From Leeuwenhoekiella marinoflava DSM 3653 (lineage in GTDB: Bacteria > Bacteroidota > Bacteroidia > Flavobacteriales > Flavobacteriaceae), in assembly GCF_900129005.1 (NCBI RefSeq), contig NZ_FQUN01000013.1, positions 100,649 through 164,648 of the forward strand: a stretch of DNA of 64,000 nt, given 5' to 3'. The position numbers and the translations under genes were made by a program. The notes under the pieces were generated by a model. That model ran no database searches. It was not told where the DNA came from and was given only the letters and a program-made list of their open reading frames with translations. Positions 18,869-27,808 of this stretch are shown here, piece after piece. The first letter of the stretch is position 1; the number at the start of each line of letters is the position of its first letter.

Positions 18869-20053
18869 TTACTTAACTGAAAACGTAAAACTTGTAGTTG
18901 TTGAATAGATTTCTCCCGGCTTCAATAGCGTAGAAGGAAAATCTGCTTGATTAGGAGAATCAGGGTAATGCTGTGTTTCTAAGCAAAAACCACTTCTCAT
19001 AGCATAGGTACCCTCGCCTCCTTTTTGAGGTAATGTACCATCTAAAAAGTTTCCGGTGTAGAACTGAACCGCAGGCTCTGTAGTCATCACTTCTAGAAAT
19101 CTTCCGCTTTTTGGATCGTAAGCAGTTGCTGCAAGGTGCATAGCTCCATCTTCCTCATTTAAAACCCAGCAATGGTCATAACCTTTACCTTTAGCCAACT
19201 GATCGTTCTCTGCATCAATCTCTGCGCCTATAGCTTTCGCTTCACGGAAATCAAACGGAGTACCTTCAACAGCTCTCAACTCTCCAGTAGGGATTAACGT
19301 CGCATCTACGGGAAGGTATTGATCTGCGTTCAGCATTACTTCAGTATCTAAAACCGTGTTATCAAAATCACCTGAAAGGTTAAAATACGAATGCTGTGTA
19401 AGATTTACAACAGTCTCCTTGTCAGTTGTTGCTTCATAATCTACTTTCAAGGTGTTATCAGAAAGTAGCGTATACGTCACAACGGTTTCTAAATTACCAG
19501 GATATCCCTGATCTCCATCTGGACTTAGATATTTCAGTTTTAAACCAACGTTATCACCATCTTCGATTTCTTCAGCGATCCAAACCACTTTATCAAAACC
19601 TTTACCACCGTGAAGACTGTTAGGCCCGTCATTGGTTGGTAATTGATAGTTTTCCCCATCAATAGAAAATTGACCTTTTGCGATACGGTTTCCATACCGA
19701 CCAATCAAGGCTCCAAAAAAAGTAGGATTACCGGTAGTAGTATACTCTTCTAAAGTATCGTAGCCCAGAACTACATCTTGAAACGTGCTGTCTTTGCTAG
19801 GTGCTTTCAGGTTTGTAATGATTCCACCATAGGTGATGATATCAACCTCCATCCCATTGGCGTTTACCAGCTTGTACTTTTCAACAGCAACACTATCTGG
19901 TGTCATCCCAAAATCAGATTTGGTAATGGTAGCTTCTGGCATTTCTGCCACAACAGCTGATTCTTCTTTCTTCGGTTCATTTTTACAATTCACCATAGAA
20001 AGCGCCATACCCAGAACAACAGGAACGACTAAAAGATTTCTATTTAATTTCAT
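18869..20053 (-). CDS. Aldose 1-epimerase (mutarotase) lipoprotein
   Basis: The 394-residue product has a lipoprotein signal (lipobox SMVNC, Cys23) followed by a Glu/Lys-rich linker, so it is exported rather than cytoplasmic like most GalM. The mutarotase fold is clear: NRIAKGQFSIDG, LHGGKGFDKVVW, LTQHSYFNLSG (catalytic His region) and FCLETQHYPDSPNQ (catalytic Glu). It interconverts alpha and beta anomers of aldoses. As the last gene of the arabinose operon, 18 bp after araA, it probably equilibrates L-arabinose released in the periplasm before uptake. Confidence 0.93.
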   Translation of the reverse strand: MKLNRNLLVVPVVLGMALSMVNCKNEPKKEESAVVAEMPEATITKSDFGMTPDSVAVEKYKLVNANGMEVDIITYGGIITNLKAPSKDSTFQDVVLGYDTLEEYTTTGNPTFFGALIGRYGNRIAKGQFSIDGENYQLPTNDGPNSLHGGKGFDKVVWIAEEIEDGDNVGLKLKYLSPDGDQGYPGNLETVVTYTLLSDNTLKVDYEATTDKETVVNLTQHSYFNLSGDFDNTVLDTEVMLNADQYLPVDATLIPTGELRAVEGTPFDFREAKAIGAEIDAENDQLAKGKGYDHCWVLNEEDGAMHLAATAYDPKSGRFLEVMTTEPAVQFYTGNFLDGTLPQKGGEGTYAMRSGFCLETQHYPDSPNQADFPSTLLKPGEIYSTTTSFTFSVK

Positions 20054-20071
20054 AATTAATGTATTTAAAAC

Positions 20072-21583
20072 TTACATACGGTGTTGAAAGATCTGATAAT
20101 ATGCCTCATTAGCATTTATCGTGTCTTTAAAAGTACGCACTCGTGTTTGATCATCTATAACTAAAAGTTCAATACCTGCGATATCGGCAAAATCTTCCAT
20201 AAACTCAGTAGTTACCGCCTGACTGTAAACTGTATGGTGCGCGCCACCAGCAAGAATCCAACTGGTCGCTGCAATATCAAGATCTGGCTTACAATCCCAA
20301 AGTACACGGGCTACCGGTAAATGCGGTAAATCTGCTTCTGGCTTCACAGCTTCCACTTCGTTAACAATTAGACGAAAACGGTTACCCATATCTACTAAAG
20401 ATGCATTAATCGCCGGGCCTTCTGGTGAATTAAATACCAAACGAGCAGGATCTTCTTTACCACCGATTCCTAACGGATGTACTTCACATTTAGGTTTAGC
20501 ATCCGCAATAGAAGGACAAATTTCTAGCATGTGAGAACCTAAAACATAAGAACCTTGTGGCGTAAAATGATACGTATAATCCTCCATAAAAGAAGTCCCA
20601 CCATCAAGACCTATTGCCATAACTTTCATCGCACGGGTTAAAGCTGCTGTTTTCCAGTCACCTTCTCCTCCAAAACCGTAACCATCTGCCATCAGGCGTT
20701 GTGTTGCAATACCCGGTAATTGTTTCAGTTCTCCAAGATTTTCAAAAGTATCTGTAAATGCACCAAAACCACCTTCTTCTAAAAAGGCTCTAAGTCCCAT
20801 TTCTATCTTAGCAGCATCCACTAAAGATTGACGTTTTGCACCGCCTTCTTTTACTGAATCATCCAGTTCATATTCCTCATCATAAGTCTTTAATAAGGCA
20901 TCAAGATCTTCTTGTTTGATCTCATTTATTTTTGCCACAATATCAGAAGAGTCAAAACCATTTACGGTAAAACCAAAACGCATTTGAGCTTCCACTTTAT
21001 CTCCTTCGGTAACTGCTACCTCACGCATGTTATCCCCTATACGAGCTACTTTAAGATTTTGAAATTCGTTCCACCCTAAAGCTACACGCGTAAATACGCC
21101 TAGTTTTGTTTGTACGCGTTTGTCTCCCCAATGACCTACAACCACTTTGCGTTTTTTACGCATACGCGACATCATAAAACCAAATTCACGATCACCGTGG
21201 GCAGATTGATTTAAATTCATAAAATCCATATCAATCTCGCTCCAAGGGATTTCTGCATTAAATTGTGTGTGCAAATGGCAGATAGGTTTTTGAAGTAAAT
21301 TCAATCCTTTAATCCACATTTTCGCCGGTGAAAATGTATGCATCCATAAAATTAATCCGATGCAATTCTTATTGGTATTAGCTTCCAGACATAAGTCTGT
21401 AATCTCATTTGGGGTTTTTACTAGATCTTTATAAACGATCTTAACCGGGATAGCTGTAGAATCGTTAATTCCTTTTGCTATTTCCTGCGAATGTGCAGCA
21501 ACTTGATTAAGCGTTTCTTCGCCATATAAATGTTGGGTTCCTGTAACAAACCAAACTTCGTACTGGTCAATATTATAATTCAT
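20072..21583 (-). CDS. araA: L-arabinose isomerase
   Basis: The 503-residue protein converts L-arabinose to L-ribulose in the cytoplasm. The open frame extends further upstream, but the ATG at 21583 gives the family-typical N terminus ([21 protein letters not shown]) and the usual length (E. coli AraA has 500 residues). Metal and catalytic positions are visible: EGDWKTAAL (Glu), FMEDYTYHF (Glu), GSHMLEICP (His) and GGAHHTVYS (His). It lies 44 bp after the symporter gene and 18 bp before the mutarotase gene in the same operon. Confidence 0.97.
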   Translation of the reverse strand: MNYNIDQYEVWFVTGTQHLYGEETLNQVAAHSQEIAKGINDSTAIPVKIVYKDLVKTPNEITDLCLEANTNKNCIGLILWMHTFSPAKMWIKGLNLLQKPICHLHTQFNAEIPWSEIDMDFMNLNQSAHGDREFGFMMSRMRKKRKVVVGHWGDKRVQTKLGVFTRVALGWNEFQNLKVARIGDNMREVAVTEGDKVEAQMRFGFTVNGFDSSDIVAKINEIKQEDLDALLKTYDEEYELDDSVKEGGAKRQSLVDAAKIEMGLRAFLEEGGFGAFTDTFENLGELKQLPGIATQRLMADGYGFGGEGDWKTAALTRAMKVMAIGLDGGTSFMEDYTYHFTPQGSYVLGSHMLEICPSIADAKPKCEVHPLGIGGKEDPARLVFNSPEGPAINASLVDMGNRFRLIVNEVEAVKPEADLPHLPVARVLWDCKPDLDIAATSWILAGGAHHTVYSQAVTTEFMEDFADIAGIELLVIDDQTRVRTFKDTINANEAYYQIFQHRM

Positions 21584-21627
21584 AGAATTTTTATAATCAA
21601 TTATGTTTATTAGATGTTTTATAGTTT

Positions 21628-23277
21628 TTAAGAGAAAAAGGTGTAAATCGCAATTACAGCGATGCAAATAAATACTCCTGCTGGTTTAAGATATTTCCAA
21701 GGTGTGATATCAACCTGACGGGTGTATTCTTCCATATAATCTGTCTCACGTGGGAAGAATTTACTAACGCTGAATAAAATTATTAGAACTAAGCCAAAGA
21801 TAATTCCCATAATGTGTAAGAAACTTGGGAAAGCTTCTTTTGCAATCTGTGCAAGTTCTGAAGCATCTGTTATGCCTCCAAGTTCTGCTGCTGCAACGGC
21901 GTTACCTGCAATTATAGGTTTGATAATATAAAGGGTTACCAAATAGGTTACAACAGCAAACACGATTGCAATATTTGCAGCTTTTCCTGAAACTCGTTTT
22001 GAGAAATAGCCCACTAGAATTATTGCTAGAATCGGTACACTAAATGATCCGTTAAGTTCTTGCAGATAGTTGAAGATACCACCTTCTACCCCGTAAAGTA
22101 AAGGAGCGATTGCCATCGAAAATACGGCTAAAAAGATTCCAAAGGTCTTACCGGCACGCACTACTTGCTTTTCGGAAGCATCATTATTGAAATACTGCTT
22201 GTATAAGTCTAAACCAAATAATGTAACCGAACTATTTAAAGCAGAGTTGAACGAACTCAAGATCGCACCAAATAAAACTGCTGCAAAGAAGCCAACAAAT
22301 GCTGTAGGCAGTACTGCTTTTACAAGCATTGGATACGCCTCATCTGCATTGGCAAGATCACCGTTAAAATATTGAAAAGCAATAATCCCCGGAAGCACTA
22401 CAATGATAGGTCCTAATATTTTTACAACTGCTGCAAGACACAATCCTTTTTGCCCTTCAGCAAGGTTTTTTGCTCCTAATGCTCGTTGAATAATAGCTTG
22501 ATTGGTACCCCAATAATAAAAATTAACAATTAGCATCCCGGTAAATAACGTTGTCCACGGCACTGAAGAGTCAGGCCCTCCTAGAATTTCAAACTTCTCA
22601 GGAAGATTTGTGGTAAGCACGTTCATTCCTTCAATAACGCTACCATCACCTACAGCCATTAAACCGAATATAGGAATCAATAAACCTCCTATAATAAGTC
22701 CTACTGCATTTATAGAATCTGAAACAGCAACAGCTTTAAGTCCGCCAAAGATTGCATAGATAGACCCGATAATCCCAATTCCCCAAACGGTTACCCAGAG
22801 CGCAGATTCAGGCTCCATCCCCATACGTTCTGGAATATCAAACATCGTATTAATCGCTAATGCTCCTGAATAAAGTACTGTAGGCAACATCGATATCGCA
22901 TACGCCATCAAAAACAGGATCGACACAATCGTTTTCGTAAGTTTTCCGTAACGTTTTTCTAGAAATTGAGGAATTGTAGAAATTCCTCCTTTTAAATATT
23001 TAGGTAATAACACAAATGCCGTAAAAACCATTGCAACAGCAGCAATAATCTCATAAGCTGCTATTAAAATCCCTTCGCTAAAACCTACCCCGTTAGTCCC
23101 TATAATTTGTTCGGTAGAAAGGTTGGTTAACAATAATGAACCTGCAATAACAGGTCCGGTTAGACTTCGTCCTCCTAAGAAATACCCGTCAGAAGTTGTT
23201 TCGTCTGTAGTACGAGACGCGAAATACGAAATAACCGCAACTAGGAGTGTAAATGCGGCAAAAGTGATTAATCCCAT
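21628..23277 (-). CDS. SSS-family sodium/sugar symporter (probable L-arabinose importer)
   Basis: The 549-residue membrane protein has about 14 hydrophobic helices and the SGLT-like N-terminal pattern ([32 protein letters not shown]). It contains the helix-7/8 region common to sodium/glucose-type transporters ([30 protein letters not shown]). Placement between araD and araA strongly suggests it carries L-arabinose across the inner membrane with Na+, replacing the ABC or AraE systems of enterobacteria. Substrate is inferred from context only. Confidence 0.88.
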   Translation of the reverse strand: MGLITFAAFTLLVAVISYFASRTTDETTSDGYFLGGRSLTGPVIAGSLLLTNLSTEQIIGTNGVGFSEGILIAAYEIIAAVAMVFTAFVLLPKYLKGGISTIPQFLEKRYGKLTKTIVSILFLMAYAISMLPTVLYSGALAINTMFDIPERMGMEPESALWVTVWGIGIIGSIYAIFGGLKAVAVSDSINAVGLIIGGLLIPIFGLMAVGDGSVIEGMNVLTTNLPEKFEILGGPDSSVPWTTLFTGMLIVNFYYWGTNQAIIQRALGAKNLAEGQKGLCLAAVVKILGPIIVVLPGIIAFQYFNGDLANADEAYPMLVKAVLPTAFVGFFAAVLFGAILSSFNSALNSSVTLFGLDLYKQYFNNDASEKQVVRAGKTFGIFLAVFSMAIAPLLYGVEGGIFNYLQELNGSFSVPILAIILVGYFSKRVSGKAANIAIVFAVVTYLVTLYIIKPIIAGNAVAAAELGGITDASELAQIAKEAFPSFLHIMGIIFGLVLIILFSVSKFFPRETDYMEEYTRQVDITPWKYLKPAGVFICIAVIAIYTFFS

Positions 23278-23308
23278 AATATGATAATGTAATTGATTAG
23301 TTTAAAAA

Positions 23309-24007
23309 TTAACAGCCCTGACCGTAGTAAGCATCCTTACCGTGCTTACGCTCGTAATGTTTTTTGATAAGCGAGTCTTTGAGCCTCGGAGCATTAGGAT
23401 TTATCTGAAGCGTTAATTGTGCCATGCGGGCTACTTCTTCTAAAACCTTACTGTTATAAACCGCTTTAGCAGCTGTTTCTCCCCAGGCAAACGGACCGTG
23501 ATTACCCAAAAGTACCATATTTACTTCTTTATAATCTAAGCCTTTGTCTTTAAAACAGTCTAAAATCTGAATTCCTGTATTGTGCTCGTAGTTTCCGGTG
23601 ATTAGATCGTCATGCATAGGCGGTGCACACGGGATATCTGCAGTTAAATGATCTGCGTGAGTCGTACCAAAGACAGGAATATCCATCTGTGCCTGAGCCC
23701 AAGCAACAGAATACGTAGCGTGCGTATGCGCGATTCCTCCTACTCCTTCCCAATGCTTATACAAATAAGCGTGGGTTTTCGTATCTGAAGAAGGACGCTT
23801 ATCTCCCTCAACAATATTGTTATCATAATCTACAATAACAATATCTTCAGGTTTTAAACTTTCGTAAGGAACACCACTAGGCTTGATAGCAAATACTCCG
23901 TTTTTACGATCTACTGCACTCACATTTCCGAAGGTATAAATAACCAGACCTAAAGCGTCTAGCTCCATATTCGCTTCGTAACATTCTTCCTTTAAAGATT
24001 TATACAT
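23309..24007 (-). CDS. araD: L-ribulose-5-phosphate 4-epimerase
   Basis: The 232-residue class II aldolase-fold enzyme converts L-ribulose-5-phosphate to D-xylulose-5-phosphate, the entry to the pentose phosphate pathway. Visible motifs are GNVSAVDR, PSGVPYE (phosphate binding), SSDTKTH and the zinc histidines in IAHTHATYS and LLGNHGPFAWG. Its start overlaps the end of araB by 8 bp, showing translational coupling. It is followed 31 bp later by the symporter gene. Confidence 0.96.
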   Translation of the reverse strand: MYKSLKEECYEANMELDALGLVIYTFGNVSAVDRKNGVFAIKPSGVPYESLKPEDIVIVDYDNNIVEGDKRPSSDTKTHAYLYKHWEGVGGIAHTHATYSVAWAQAQMDIPVFGTTHADHLTADIPCAPPMHDDLITGNYEHNTGIQILDCFKDKGLDYKEVNMVLLGNHGPFAWGETAAKAVYNSKVLEEVARMAQLTLQINPNAPRLKDSLIKKHYERKHGKDAYYGQGC

Positions 24008-25697
24008 GCGCTTCTATGTTCTTTTTGGATTTACTAATATTTTTTTCTACAAATTGACTTAAAACTTCATAGCGCTCCATCAAACCGGCAAACTCTTCAA
24101 GATGCTCTGGTTGTGGATGATATTCTGCTTCATAATCACTTCCTAAAGTCTTACTCGCCTCAATTACGTCAGGATAAATTCCTGCTGCTACAGCTGCATA
24201 AACAGCTGCACCAAGAGCTGGTGCTTGATCTGAAGCTGCAACTTTAATAGGAACGTTGAGCGTATTAGCCAGTGATTGCATAATAAATTTAGATTTACGT
24301 GCAACACCGCCGATACCTACTACAGATTTAATTTCGATACCTTCATCTTCAAAACGGTCTAAGATCTTTTTAGAGCCGAAGCAAATCGCATTGACCAAAG
24401 CCTTAAAAATATGTGGTGCACGAGTACCCATATTGAGGTTTGTTACCGCAGCTTCTAATTCTTGATTAGCATCCGGCGTTCTTCTACCGTTAATCCAATC
24501 TAGTGCTACCGGGATGGCTTCGTTATGTGGAATCGCTTCAGCAGCATCAGATAATTTTCTAATGAAATCTGATTCGATTTCTGCTTTAAGTTTTTCTTTT
24601 TGTTCTTTGGAAAGAATATCTGAAGTAAGCACTAAGTTATCAATTGGCCAACTCAATACATCTTTAAACCAAGCCAATAAATCTCCGAAAGCAGATTGAC
24701 CAGCTTCAAGACCTACTAACCCTGGAATAACCGAACCATCAACCTGACCACAAATACCCCGCACGGTTCTATCTGTAGTAACTTCTGGTGAAGACACGCT
24801 GATATCACACGTAGAAGTTCCCATTACGCGAACTAAGGTATGTTCTTCAACCTTTGCTCCTACTGCTCCAGCGTGTGCATCAAATGTTCCAACAGCGATA
24901 ACGGTATCTGTGGTAAGCCCTAGCTTCTCAGCCCAGGCAGCACTCAAATTTCCTGCTATTTCGTCTGATGTATAGGTTTCTGTATATAAGTTGTCTCTAA
25001 GTTTAGCTAAATACGGATCTAATTTTCCAAGGAATTCTTCTGGTGGTAGTCCGTCCCAGCTTTCATGCCACATCGCTTTATGGCCGGCAGCACAACGACT
25101 GCGTTTGAAGTTTTCTAAAGAAATTCCTTCAAGCAACGCATAAGTCATCCAGTCGCAATGCTCCATCCAAGAATGTGCAGCTTCCTTTACTTTTTGATCT
25201 TCACGAACAACGTGTAAGATTTTTGCCCAAAACCATTCTGAAGAATAAATTCCACCTTCATATTTGGTAAAATCTTCTCCACCCCAGTTGCGAGACAGTT
25301 CATTGATTTCATTAGCTTCTGCAATGGCGGTATGATCTTTCCAGAGCACCATCATTGCATTTGGGTTTTCTTCAAAACCTTCAGTAAGTGAAAGTGGAAT
25401 TCCGGCTGCATTTACCGGAATTGGTGAAGAACCTGTTGTATCTATGCAAATTCCTTTTACAGATGCAGCAGGAACGCCACTTCTAGAAACAACAGCTTTT
25501 ATGGTATTCTCTAATCCTTCTAAATGATCTAAAGGATGTTGACGAAAACGATTTTCTGAAGCATCACAAAACAGACGTTCTTTCCAGCGTCTGTAATAAC
25601 TTACTTCTGCCTCTATTTCTTGGCCGTTTGAAGCATCAATGAGAACTGCTCTTACAGAATCTGAACCGTAATCCAGCCCTATTACATATTCTTTCAT
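24000..25697 (-). CDS. araB: Ribulokinase
   Basis: The 565-residue FGGY-family kinase phosphorylates L-ribulose with ATP. The N-terminal ATPase phosphate motif is GLDYGSDSVRAVLID. The substrate region CIDTTGSSPIPV and the C-terminal ATP-binding part (VGIGGVARKSKFIMQSLANTLN, APALGAAVYAAV) are clear, and the length matches E. coli AraB (566). It is the first gene after an internal promoter (25720-25755) and overlaps araD by 8 bp, so the araB-araD-symporter-araA-mutarotase block can be expressed separately from the upstream glycosidase genes. Confidence 0.97.
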   Translation of the reverse strand: MKEYVIGLDYGSDSVRAVLIDASNGQEIEAEVSYYRRWKERLFCDASENRFRQHPLDHLEGLENTIKAVVSRSGVPAASVKGICIDTTGSSPIPVNAAGIPLSLTEGFEENPNAMMVLWKDHTAIAEANEINELSRNWGGEDFTKYEGGIYSSEWFWAKILHVVREDQKVKEAAHSWMEHCDWMTYALLEGISLENFKRSRCAAGHKAMWHESWDGLPPEEFLGKLDPYLAKLRDNLYTETYTSDEIAGNLSAAWAEKLGLTTDTVIAVGTFDAHAGAVGAKVEEHTLVRVMGTSTCDISVSSPEVTTDRTVRGICGQVDGSVIPGLVGLEAGQSAFGDLLAWFKDVLSWPIDNLVLTSDILSKEQKEKLKAEIESDFIRKLSDAAEAIPHNEAIPVALDWINGRRTPDANQELEAAVTNLNMGTRAPHIFKALVNAICFGSKKILDRFEDEGIEIKSVVGIGGVARKSKFIMQSLANTLNVPIKVAASDQAPALGAAVYAAVAAGIYPDVIEASKTLGSDYEAEYHPQPEHLEEFAGLMERYEVLSQFVEKNISKSKKNIEAHV

Positions 25698-25719
25698 AAA
25701 CTAAAATCTTACTATCTAA

Positions 25720-25755
25720 CAAAGCTACTATAATCTATTTTAAAAAATGTACAAA
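25720..25755 (-). promoter_or_regulatory. Probable promoter of the araBD-symporter-araA-epimerase block
   Basis: On the minus strand there is a TTTG (25752-25755) and, 24 bp downstream, TAGCTTTG (25720-25727), an exact match to the -7 consensus TAnnTTTG. The spacing is slightly longer than the usual 17-23. The -7 box ends 22 bp before the araB ATG. A half-site AAATGT (25745-25750), also found repeatedly upstream of susC, overlaps the spacer and could be bound by AraR. Confidence 0.6.
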
Positions 25756-25790
25756 CGACACTTAATATTTTTAGTGAAATTTTAGATAAT

Positions 25791-27785
25791 TTATTTAATC
25801 GGTATTCTTATGACATTTAATGAATACGGAGAAGCTTCATACATTGCTGTAGTACCTTTTACCTTGATTTCTTCAGTAACCGGACTTATTTCTTTTTGTG
25901 ATTCAAAAGAATTTTCTTGCGATAAATTCTCTTCTTTTAAGACCAAGACCTTCCCTTTTCCTTTTAGTTTTTTTCCTTTAAAATTTAAAGATACCTCCTG
26001 AGCATCGCTTGAAGTATTCACCACTTTTACAATTACTTCACCGGCTTTAGAATCTAAAGTTGCTGAAGCATAAAGTTCGTCCTGACCTACTAAATTTTTT
26101 CCATCTTGAGTTACCGAGATCAAGTCGGTTCCTTTATTAGTTGAATATAGTTTCTGAACATAATAGTTAGGTGTTCCATATGACTCCAGATTGTTAAACC
26201 ATATCATATCTGGCGTCCACTGCCATCCTTCGGCATGTGCCATCAAGGGGGCATAAGAAGTAAGCTGAACCACCTCTGCATTACGCTCTAAACCGGTCAT
26301 AAAAGCAGCTTCGGCTAAAGCCGTATCCCAATTATTTTTGTTATCAGGACTCGCGATTGCTACACTCTGCGCTGCATATTCACCTGCAAAAATCTTAGGT
26401 CCGTTACGGTCATAACTATCGTAACGTGTAGCATTTTCCTTAAACCACTCCGGACTTCTGTAATAATGCTCATCTATAATCTCTGCGCCTATTTCTTTCA
26501 ATTCTTTCATACCGTATTCAAAATAATCTCCGTCAGGGAATGGTCCACTACCCGAAACAATAATGATATCAGGATACTTTTCAGAAATCGCTTGATTAAA
26601 TACTTTGTAGCGCTCTATATATTCTGGTCCCCACTGCTCGTTACCCACTCCAATATATTTCATATTAAAAGGCTCCGGATGTCCCATATCTGCACGCACT
26701 TTACCCCAAGGTGTATCTGTGCTTCCATTTGCAAACTCGATAAGATCTAACGCATCCTGTACATACGGCTCCAATTCATCCATAGGCACTAATTCTCCTG
26801 TATTGAACTGACACGCAATACCACAACTTAAAATAGGCAATGGCTCTGCTCCCATATCTTCAGATAATTGAAAATACTCAAAGAACCCTAAACCAAAAGA
26901 TTGATAATAATCAGGAGTTAAGCGATGATCAAACTCCGTATTCCAACGGTTTACCAAACTCGGGCGCTCTTCTACAGGACCTACTGTTTTTTTCCATTGA
27001 TAGCGTCGTGCCAGTGTACGACCTTCAACAATACAACCACCAGGAAACCTTAAAAATCCGGGATCTAAATCGTTTAAAAGTTGTACTAAATCTTTACGTA
27101 AACCATTTTCACGACCATTCCAGGTATCGGTTGGGAAAAGAGAAACCATATCCAAACCTAATTCTCCTGTTCCATCAAAAGTCAATTTTAAAGAACCTTT
27201 CATCACGGTTTTATTCGGAACAATTTCAACCGTATAGTTTTTCCATTCTGAACCAGAAACCGGCACCGAAACCTCAGCGATGGTATTGCCTTCTTCGTCT
27301 AATAAAAATGCATTTACTGCGGAAATAGCACCTTCCATCTGTTTAGCATCAAAGGTAAAACGGTACGTATTCCCTTCTTTGATTCCCATCCCACGGAAAC
27401 CTTCATTATGCAACTCATAACCTCCTGCATTTTTAACCTGAACACGAATGAAGTTTAAATTACCTTCCCCTTCAAAATATTTAACCGGCATCGCAAAGCC
27501 AGATTCATTATTATAGGAATGTCGATCACTATTAGGTTGCGACCAACCCATCATAGGGATTGTAAATTCAAAAGAGCGGTTTTTGATCAGTTCAGCATAC
27601 AAACCACCGTCTGCAGCAAAGTTAATATCTTCAAAGAAAATACCATACATCGTGGGCTGAATGGGCGCGATGGTCTTGCTCATATCTACCATTAGCTCTT
27701 GCTGGCTAAACGCAGTAGGACTTCCGAATAACGCGGAAGCCAAGACTGCCATTAAGCCTGTCTTTTTTAGTGTTTGTGATATCAT
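25791..27785 (-). CDS. GH51 alpha-L-arabinofuranosidase with CBM4/9-like insert
   Basis: The 664-residue secreted enzyme has a signal peptide (about residues 1-28, ending AFSQQ), a lead-in strand and a carbohydrate-binding-like beta-sandwich (about residues 95-215). The GH51 barrel follows: RFPGGCIVEG, VGNEQWGPEYIERY (general acid/base Glu), DEHYYRSPEWF, IFAGEYAAQS (nucleophile Glu region). A C-terminal beta domain completes it. It should release terminal alpha-L-arabinofuranose from arabinan or arabinoxylan side chains. It differs in architecture from the other GH51 in this locus, so the two likely take different linkages. Confidence 0.9.
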   Translation of the reverse strand: MISQTLKKTGLMAVLASALFGSPTAFSQQELMVDMSKTIAPIQPTMYGIFFEDINFAADGGLYAELIKNRSFEFTIPMMGWSQPNSDRHSYNNESGFAMPVKYFEGEGNLNFIRVQVKNAGGYELHNEGFRGMGIKEGNTYRFTFDAKQMEGAISAVNAFLLDEEGNTIAEVSVPVSGSEWKNYTVEIVPNKTVMKGSLKLTFDGTGELGLDMVSLFPTDTWNGRENGLRKDLVQLLNDLDPGFLRFPGGCIVEGRTLARRYQWKKTVGPVEERPSLVNRWNTEFDHRLTPDYYQSFGLGFFEYFQLSEDMGAEPLPILSCGIACQFNTGELVPMDELEPYVQDALDLIEFANGSTDTPWGKVRADMGHPEPFNMKYIGVGNEQWGPEYIERYKVFNQAISEKYPDIIIVSGSGPFPDGDYFEYGMKELKEIGAEIIDEHYYRSPEWFKENATRYDSYDRNGPKIFAGEYAAQSVAIASPDNKNNWDTALAEAAFMTGLERNAEVVQLTSYAPLMAHAEGWQWTPDMIWFNNLESYGTPNYYVQKLYSTNKGTDLISVTQDGKNLVGQDELYASATLDSKAGEVIVKVVNTSSDAQEVSLNFKGKKLKGKGKVLVLKEENLSQENSFESQKEISPVTEEIKVKGTTAMYEASPYSLNVIRIPIK

Positions 27786-27808
27786 TATGTAAGTGTGTTT
27801 GTTGTCTC

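Noticed and set aside
21584..21667. Longer araA start overlapping the symporter gene
   Set aside because: The extra 28 residues overlap the symporter 3' end and do not match AraA; the ATG at 21583 gives the family-typical N terminus.
26840..27328. A 162-codon open frame on the plus strand
   Set aside because: It lies antisense to a well-supported GH51 gene, has no recognisable family pattern, and its composition is that of a reversed coding strand.
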